A stretch of 17,169 bases of DNA from Bacteroidales bacterium UBA5507 (GTDB lineage Bacteria; Bacteroidota; Bacteroidia; Bacteroidales; Lentimicrobiaceae): the NCBI GenBank assembly GCA_002426195.1, contig DIOT01000044.1, forward strand, positions 16,863-34,031, in the 5' to 3' direction. Positions 14,091 to 17,169 of the stretch are shown here, piece by piece (the first letter of the stretch is position 1; each line of letters begins with the position of its first letter). The position numbers were made by a program, and so were the translations under genes. The notes under the pieces were generated by a model. The model ran no database searches, had not been told where the DNA came from, and saw only the letters and a list, made by a program, of their open reading frames with translations.

Positions 14091-14221
14091 GATTTTTAAT
14101 GATTAGATGTCCATGACAACTTAATAAAGTAATATCCGTGACACCATTTTTTTACTTTGTGATTATTATTGTATCTGAATCTTTTGTAATTTGTCACGAA
14201 ATTCTATTATTGTAATTATAA
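14091..14221. promoter_or_regulatory. Divergent promoter region with TCCRTGACA repeats
   Basis: This 131-bp gap separates the CBASS 2 operon (leftward) from the sigma/peptidase operon (rightward). TCCATGACA (14110-14118) and TCCGTGACA (14135-14143) are direct repeats exactly 25 bases apart. TGTCACGAA (14192-14200) is the same element on the other strand (TTCGTGACA). They could be -35-like elements of ECF-sigma promoters or operator half-sites. No full Bacteroidota housekeeping promoter is clear. Confidence 0.5.
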
Positions 14222-14875
14222 ATGAAGACTGAAGAAGTTGAATGTTTATTATTAGCCATTTCCGATAAGGAGAACGACTCAAGAGTGGCAGAAGTTGCTT
14301 TTACGGAATTATATAGAGCATATAGCAAATTTTTACATAGTGTTTTATCAAAAGCAATAAAAGATATGGGTATCTGTGATGATCATATCGCTAACACAAT
14401 AGTAAATAATACATTCTTCAAAATTTTTAATAATCCTCTAGTCTTTTCATTTCCTAATGGAGCTTCAACCGATGGAACTTTTAAAGCATGGCTATGTAAA
14501 GTCGCTAAAAATGAATTACTAGCAAAAATTGACGAATTCTATGATAAAAAAAGATTCATTTCGCTAGATAGAGTCAATGCAGTAACAGTGTTTTCAACAA
14601 CTGAGTTAGATGAGGAACTCATTCAAACTGTTAATCATAATGAATTGGAGAAAGTGCTGAACATACTGTCAGACCGTGATCGGCACATTCTAATGACTCT
14701 CTATATGTATTTTGAGAAAGGCAAAAAGACTCCTTCCGATGTTATATCATTGCTATGTGATATGCATAATGTGACCGAAGCCAATATTAGAAAAATTAAA
14801 GAAAGAAGTGAGAAGAAAATAGTCGAGTATTTTAGTAAACGTAACATTCTAAAACCAATAAAAAATGGCAGATAA
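14222..14875 (+). CDS. ECF-like RNA polymerase sigma factor
   Basis: The 217-aa protein has a region-2-like N-terminal part: FTELYRAYSKFLHSVL at about 27-42, then ANTIVNNTFFKIF and FKAWLCKVAKNELLAKIDE, the helix-rich core-binding and -10-reading pattern of ECF factors. The C-terminal region-4-like part is LSDRDRHILMTLYMYF and then a helix-turn-helix with TEANIRKIKERSEKK. No anti-sigma membrane protein follows. Instead a small acidic protein and an ImmA/IrrE peptidase are encoded with start-stop overlaps (11 bases to the next gene). Divergent from CBASS 2, so it is a plausible regulator of that operon. Confidence 0.75.
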   Translation: MKTEEVECLLLAISDKENDSRVAEVAFTELYRAYSKFLHSVLSKAIKDMGICDDHIANTIVNNTFFKIFNNPLVFSFPNGASTDGTFKAWLCKVAKNELLAKIDEFYDKKRFISLDRVNAVTVFSTTELDEELIQTVNHNELEKVLNILSDRDRHILMTLYMYFEKGKKTPSDVISLLCDMHNVTEANIRKIKERSEKKIVEYFSKRNILKPIKNGR

Positions 14876-15167
14876 AATGACCATAATAGATATTATCAGG
14901 GCTCATGGTCTACTAATGCCTGAGACTGAAAATGAAGTTAGAGAATTCGAATCGAAATATGATGTATCAAATGATCTTCCAGATGATTGGGATGATCCAC
15001 TTGCAATTATAAAAAGAGGCCCTCAAGAGCTTACTCAAATAAGAATTATTGACGACGAAAGCATTGATGAAGAAATTAACAGCTTAGGTATGGCAGCAAG
15101 AAAGGGAAATGACTTACCAGAACATCTGATTGAGAAAATGAAAAAACAGCACAGAAATGAGCCTTGA
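14865..15167 (+). CDS. 100-aa acidic protein, candidate anti-sigma or peptidase substrate
   Basis: The protein is rich in Asp and Glu (for example NDLPDDWDDPLAII), with predicted short helices and no membrane segment or HTH. It overlaps the sigma gene by 11 bases and the peptidase gene by 11, so the three are made in fixed proportion. I do not recognise a family. By analogy with ImmR/ImmA, DdrO/IrrE and CapH/CapP pairs, a small neighbour of an ImmA/IrrE peptidase is often its cleaved target. Here it may bind the sigma factor until cleaved. This is inference from position. Confidence 0.75.
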   Translation: MADKMTIIDIIRAHGLLMPETENEVREFESKYDVSNDLPDDWDDPLAIIKRGPQELTQIRIIDDESIDEEINSLGMAARKGNDLPEHLIEKMKKQHRNEP

Positions 15168-15957
15168 ATCAACCCCCTTATTTGATATTAAAGAACTTGC
15201 CGAATCTATTTCAATGAAATTTGAATCTAAGGCTACTCCATTACTGAAAATTTCGGATGAAGAAGGATTGAAAATATATTCAGGTTCTTATGAAACGACA
15301 TCATTTGATGGAATAACTATCTATGATAATAAGAGATTTTACATACATCTTAATACTGATAGGGGTAATACAATTGCATCTGTTAGGGGGCGTTTTACAT
15401 TAGCACATGAATTAGGCCATTATTTCATAGATACGCATAGAATAGGATTGAAAAAAGGAAAACTGAAACCTCATCCTTCTTATTATAACCAGGAACAATA
15501 CGACCGAATTGAAAAAGAAGCTGATTATTTTGCTTCATGCTTACTGATGCCAGAGGAAAAATTTCTCTCAGATATATATAGAAAGAAATTTAGCCCTGAA
15601 CTTATAAATCAATTATGTGAGAATTATCAAGTCAGTAAGACGGCATGTGCAATAAGATTCTCATTAATAGGAAATCATCCAATAATGGTAGTTTATGCTG
15701 AAAAGGGATTCATTAAGTGGAGGAAAGCTAGTGACGATTTTCCATACAAGTCACTAATTAAAGCCAAAAGTGTACCAGAAAATACAGTTATGGGAGATTA
15801 TTTTGCCGATACAAATCGTGATAACACATACAAGACCGAACAAGTATTTGCCTCTGATTGGTTTTATACCTATTCGAAAGATGATTATCGGAGGAAATTT
15901 TATGAATATTGTATCTCATCTGGCTCCAATGCTTTGAGTATTCTTTGGGAGGACTAA
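15157..15957 (+). CDS. ImmA/IrrE-family metallopeptidase
   Basis: This 266-aa protein has the zinc site TLAHELGHYFIDTHR (H84, E85, H88) and the downstream glutamate helix EKEADYFASCLLMPE (E121), the full gluzincin signature of ImmA/IrrE. The N-terminus has no HTH domain, unlike fused versions, so any DNA-binding partner must be separate. The C-terminal 90 residues (from about IMVVYAEKGFIKW) form the extra domain often seen in this family, which may sense a trigger. The family cleaves transcription regulators after DNA damage or phage signals (ImmA cuts ImmR, IrrE cuts DdrO, CapP cuts CapH). Third gene of the operon, overlapping the acidic-protein gene by 11 bases. Confidence 0.92.
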   Translation: MSLESTPLFDIKELAESISMKFESKATPLLKISDEEGLKIYSGSYETTSFDGITIYDNKRFYIHLNTDRGNTIASVRGRFTLAHELGHYFIDTHRIGLKKGKLKPHPSYYNQEQYDRIEKEADYFASCLLMPEEKFLSDIYRKKFSPELINQLCENYQVSKTACAIRFSLIGNHPIMVVYAEKGFIKWRKASDDFPYKSLIKAKSVPENTVMGDYFADTNRDNTYKTEQVFASDWFYTYSKDDYRRKFYEYCISSGSNALSILWED

Positions 15958-16604
15958 ATAAGAATTAAATCAAATAAAGAATTCCAGACATCAGTCATGA
16001 CGAAAGTACCGAAGGCTCAACCATTTCACCCATCAGGGTGTAATAAGTCAGCCGTCGGTGATTGATGCACACCCTCTTCCCTTTCTTATGGGCGAAAAAT
16101 CATCTCCACTTCCATTTAGACTTTTACCTTCAAAAAGTAAAGGTCTTTTATCTTGTTCCAATTGAAATCATAATCCTGATTCAATGAGAGATCTTCACCA
16201 TATGGTTTAGGTGTTTTATACTGCAAGATCGTTCCAGCTTGATATTTACTTTTATCGCGGAAATCAAAATCAGCTGTATCAATTGAATAGCTGTCTTGAT
16301 TAATATAATGCATATGATCAGTTGCAAGTATAAAGTAACAAATATCAATACCATGCCTTTTGTATAGTTCGAGGTTAGAGATGTCTTTAAAGACATCATA
16401 CCGGTTATTGGGCTCTCTGTGATTCTCCTTTTTAAAAAACTTAAGTTCACCTTCATGTAGAATGTTGACCCCAACTTAGCTCATACAGATCAAATTTGGG
16501 GCAATATCACCAGAATATCCACAAGTTGGGAATAGTTATTTTTCTCAATTATTTCCAAATCCACGTTAAAACTACTTGATATTACATTAGCTGTGCTGAC
16601 CCCT
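15958..16604. other. Decayed region between peptidase operon and right-edge ORF
   Basis: Most of this 0.65-kb stretch holds only scraps. A small hairpin CACCC-ATCA-GGGTG lies near 16027-16040 without a U-run. A minus-strand open stretch near 15995-16100 (KKGKRVCINHRRLTYYTLMG) could be a gene scrap, but I cannot place it. The clearer fragment at 16116-16490 is listed separately. An inverted repeat CCCAACTT (16470-16477) / AAGTTGGG (16523-16530) flanks part of the rest. Confidence 0.4.
16116..16490 (-). pseudogene. C-terminal gene fragment, about 120 codons
   Basis: A single minus-strand frame stays open from just after a TAA at about 16480 to the stop at 16116. It reads VNILHEGELKFFKKENHREP and later ELYKRHGIDICYFILATDHM, ending KIKDLYFLKVKV. 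Only the last part has an ATG (16313). The even, protein-like composition and absence of an upstream start suggest the 3' end of a longer gene. No family is recognised. The left end of the fragment lies near a TTGACCCC sequence also seen at other places in this edge, so a rearrangement may have cut it. Confidence 0.45.
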
Positions 16605-16618
16605 CTATATTGAGGGGT
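16599..16618. terminator. Hairpin overlapping the stop of the right-edge ORF
   Basis: ACCCCTC and GAGGGGT (7 perfect pairs, G+C-rich) surround the loop TATATT, overlapping the stop codon at 16605. On either strand the following bases are not a U-run, so it is at best a weak or rho-assisted terminator. Confidence 0.4.
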
Positions 16619-17096
16619 ATGTTAAGATACCTGCAATAATATTTGATAGCGTATTTATACCGAATTCCTTTAACTTTTCAATTGTCTTGCTCTTCTTATC
16701 AACTGATTTGTCCTTTGAATCTAAAATTTGCTGTATTTCATCAAGTTGACTTCCAGTTAATTCTTTTCTAAGCTCGTTGACAATAATGTCTAACTTTATT
16801 GTCTGCTTGCTTTCTTGGCTCTGAAGAACTGTCAAATTAACCCCTTGTTTTTCTCCATTATATATCTGATTCGGACTTCCTAATGTATTTATTTCTGCTA
16901 TACATGCATCTATGATAGCTCTTCCTATTTCCTTTACTGTTGCAATATTGTAATTGTCAGGCCCTTTGAGTGATACAAAACGCCGAAGCTCTATTCTTTC
17001 AATTTCTTTATTTTTTTTGCTTTCTTGACCAAATATTCTTTCAAGTATTGCAATTGTAGAGCTTTTCCATGTCACCTTGCACCAATTTTGACCCAC
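16605..17096 (-). pseudogene. 5'-truncated hypothetical protein at IS-like end
   Basis: The frame encodes 163 residues. Its only possible start is GTG at 17096, which lies inside the repeat TTGACCCAC (read as GTGGGTCAA on this strand), and there is no internal Met. I infer that the original 5' end was lost when the repeat-bearing element inserted. The remaining protein has WKSSTIAILERIFGQESKKN, then a helix with ATVKEIGRAIIDACIAEINT, a linker, and a C-terminal helical hairpin ending TLSNIIAGILTYPS (possibly membrane-active). The N-terminal piece resembles domains seen at the front of many uncharacterised defence-type proteins, but I cannot name it. Confidence 0.55.
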
Positions 17097-17122
17097 TAAA
17101 TTGCATTAAAATTGACCCACCA
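17084..17122. repeat. Paired TTGACCCAC repeats, likely IS21-type terminus
   Basis: AATTTTGACCCACTA (17084-17098) and AAAATTGACCCACCA (17108-17122) are direct repeats 24 bases apart. Tandem short repeats near each end are typical of IS21-family elements. The element, if present, extends to the right beyond the window, so transposase genes (istA/istB) are not visible here. The interrupted ORF on the left supports an insertion boundary. Confidence 0.5.
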
Positions 17123-17169
17123 TGTTTTACAAAATTAGTTAATTAACATTTCCTTTTTCTTTTTTTTGT

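Noticed and set aside
13730..14106. Overlapping ORFs on both strands at the NUDIX gene start
   Set aside because: Shadows of the NUDIX effector; no motif, and they conflict with the operon structure.
16181..16474. Minus-strand 97-codon ORF
   Set aside because: Its Ile/Leu-rich frame looks like a shadow; the neighbouring frame gives the more protein-like fragment at 16116-16490.
1..17169. CRISPR array or tRNA genes
   Set aside because: No regularly spaced repeats and no cloverleaf-like sequence were noticed on either strand.

Overview
The window is a low-GC, densely packed anti-phage defence region, most likely from a Bacteroidota genome. This is inferred from the A+T-rich sequence, mostly absent Shine-Dalgarno sites, a TAnnTTTG-type promoter element, and families that look typical of that phylum (rhomboid with a soluble C-terminal tail, AbiH, KAP). 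No rRNA, tRNA or CRISPR array is visible, and no housekeeping gene fixes the species.

Layout, left to right. (1) Positions 1-480 hold no clear gene but carry a striking 12-bp palindrome. A three-helix membrane protein (481-915) follows, with two tiny proline-rich ORFs (922-1053, 1087-1212). (2) An AbiH-family protein (about 1330-2424) and a KAP-family P-loop NTPase (2463-3716) form a candidate abortive-infection pair. (3) A rhomboid protease (3842-4603) has lost its C-terminal tail to a frameshift; the tail persists as 4566-4883. A small membrane ORF with an in-frame stop follows (4880-5092). (4) CBASS 1 lies on the minus strand, 8633 down to 5440: DUF2188 protein, patatin phospholipase CapV, DncV-like CD-NTase, E2-like protein with a SEC-C zinc motif, and a small WYL-like protein. 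It is E1-less (type II-short architecture). A degraded tail of an MBL-hydrolase gene lies just beyond its 3' end. (5) A 0.73-kb gene-poor spacer (8634-9359) holds a strong plus-strand terminator with no visible gene in front of it, and a metallopeptidase remnant. (6) CBASS 2 is also on the minus strand, 14090 down to 9360: NUDIX-domain membrane effector, CD-NTase ending in Gly-Gly, E2-like protein, then a PD-(D/E)XK-type nuclease candidate overlapping a beta-CASP metallo-beta-lactamase hydrolase. (7) Divergent from CBASS 2 is a compact plus-strand operon (14222-15957): an ECF-like sigma factor, a 100-aa acidic protein and an ImmA/IrrE metallopeptidase. (8) The right edge (15958-17169) is decayed: a gene fragment, a 5'-truncated ORF, and repeats that look like an IS21-type end.

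How the genes may work together. Both CBASS operons would make a cyclic oligonucleotide on phage infection, and the E2 protein would act on the CD-NTase C-terminus. CapV would then degrade membrane phospholipid, while the NUDIX membrane protein would be the second effector. The sigma/acidic-protein/peptidase operon is the most interesting part. It resembles in logic the known CapH/CapP (repressor plus ImmA-like peptidase) control of CBASS, but with a sigma factor in place of an obvious HTH repressor. The shared 131-bp divergent region has three TCCRTGACA-like elements. This regulatory link is inference, not shown by sequence alone.
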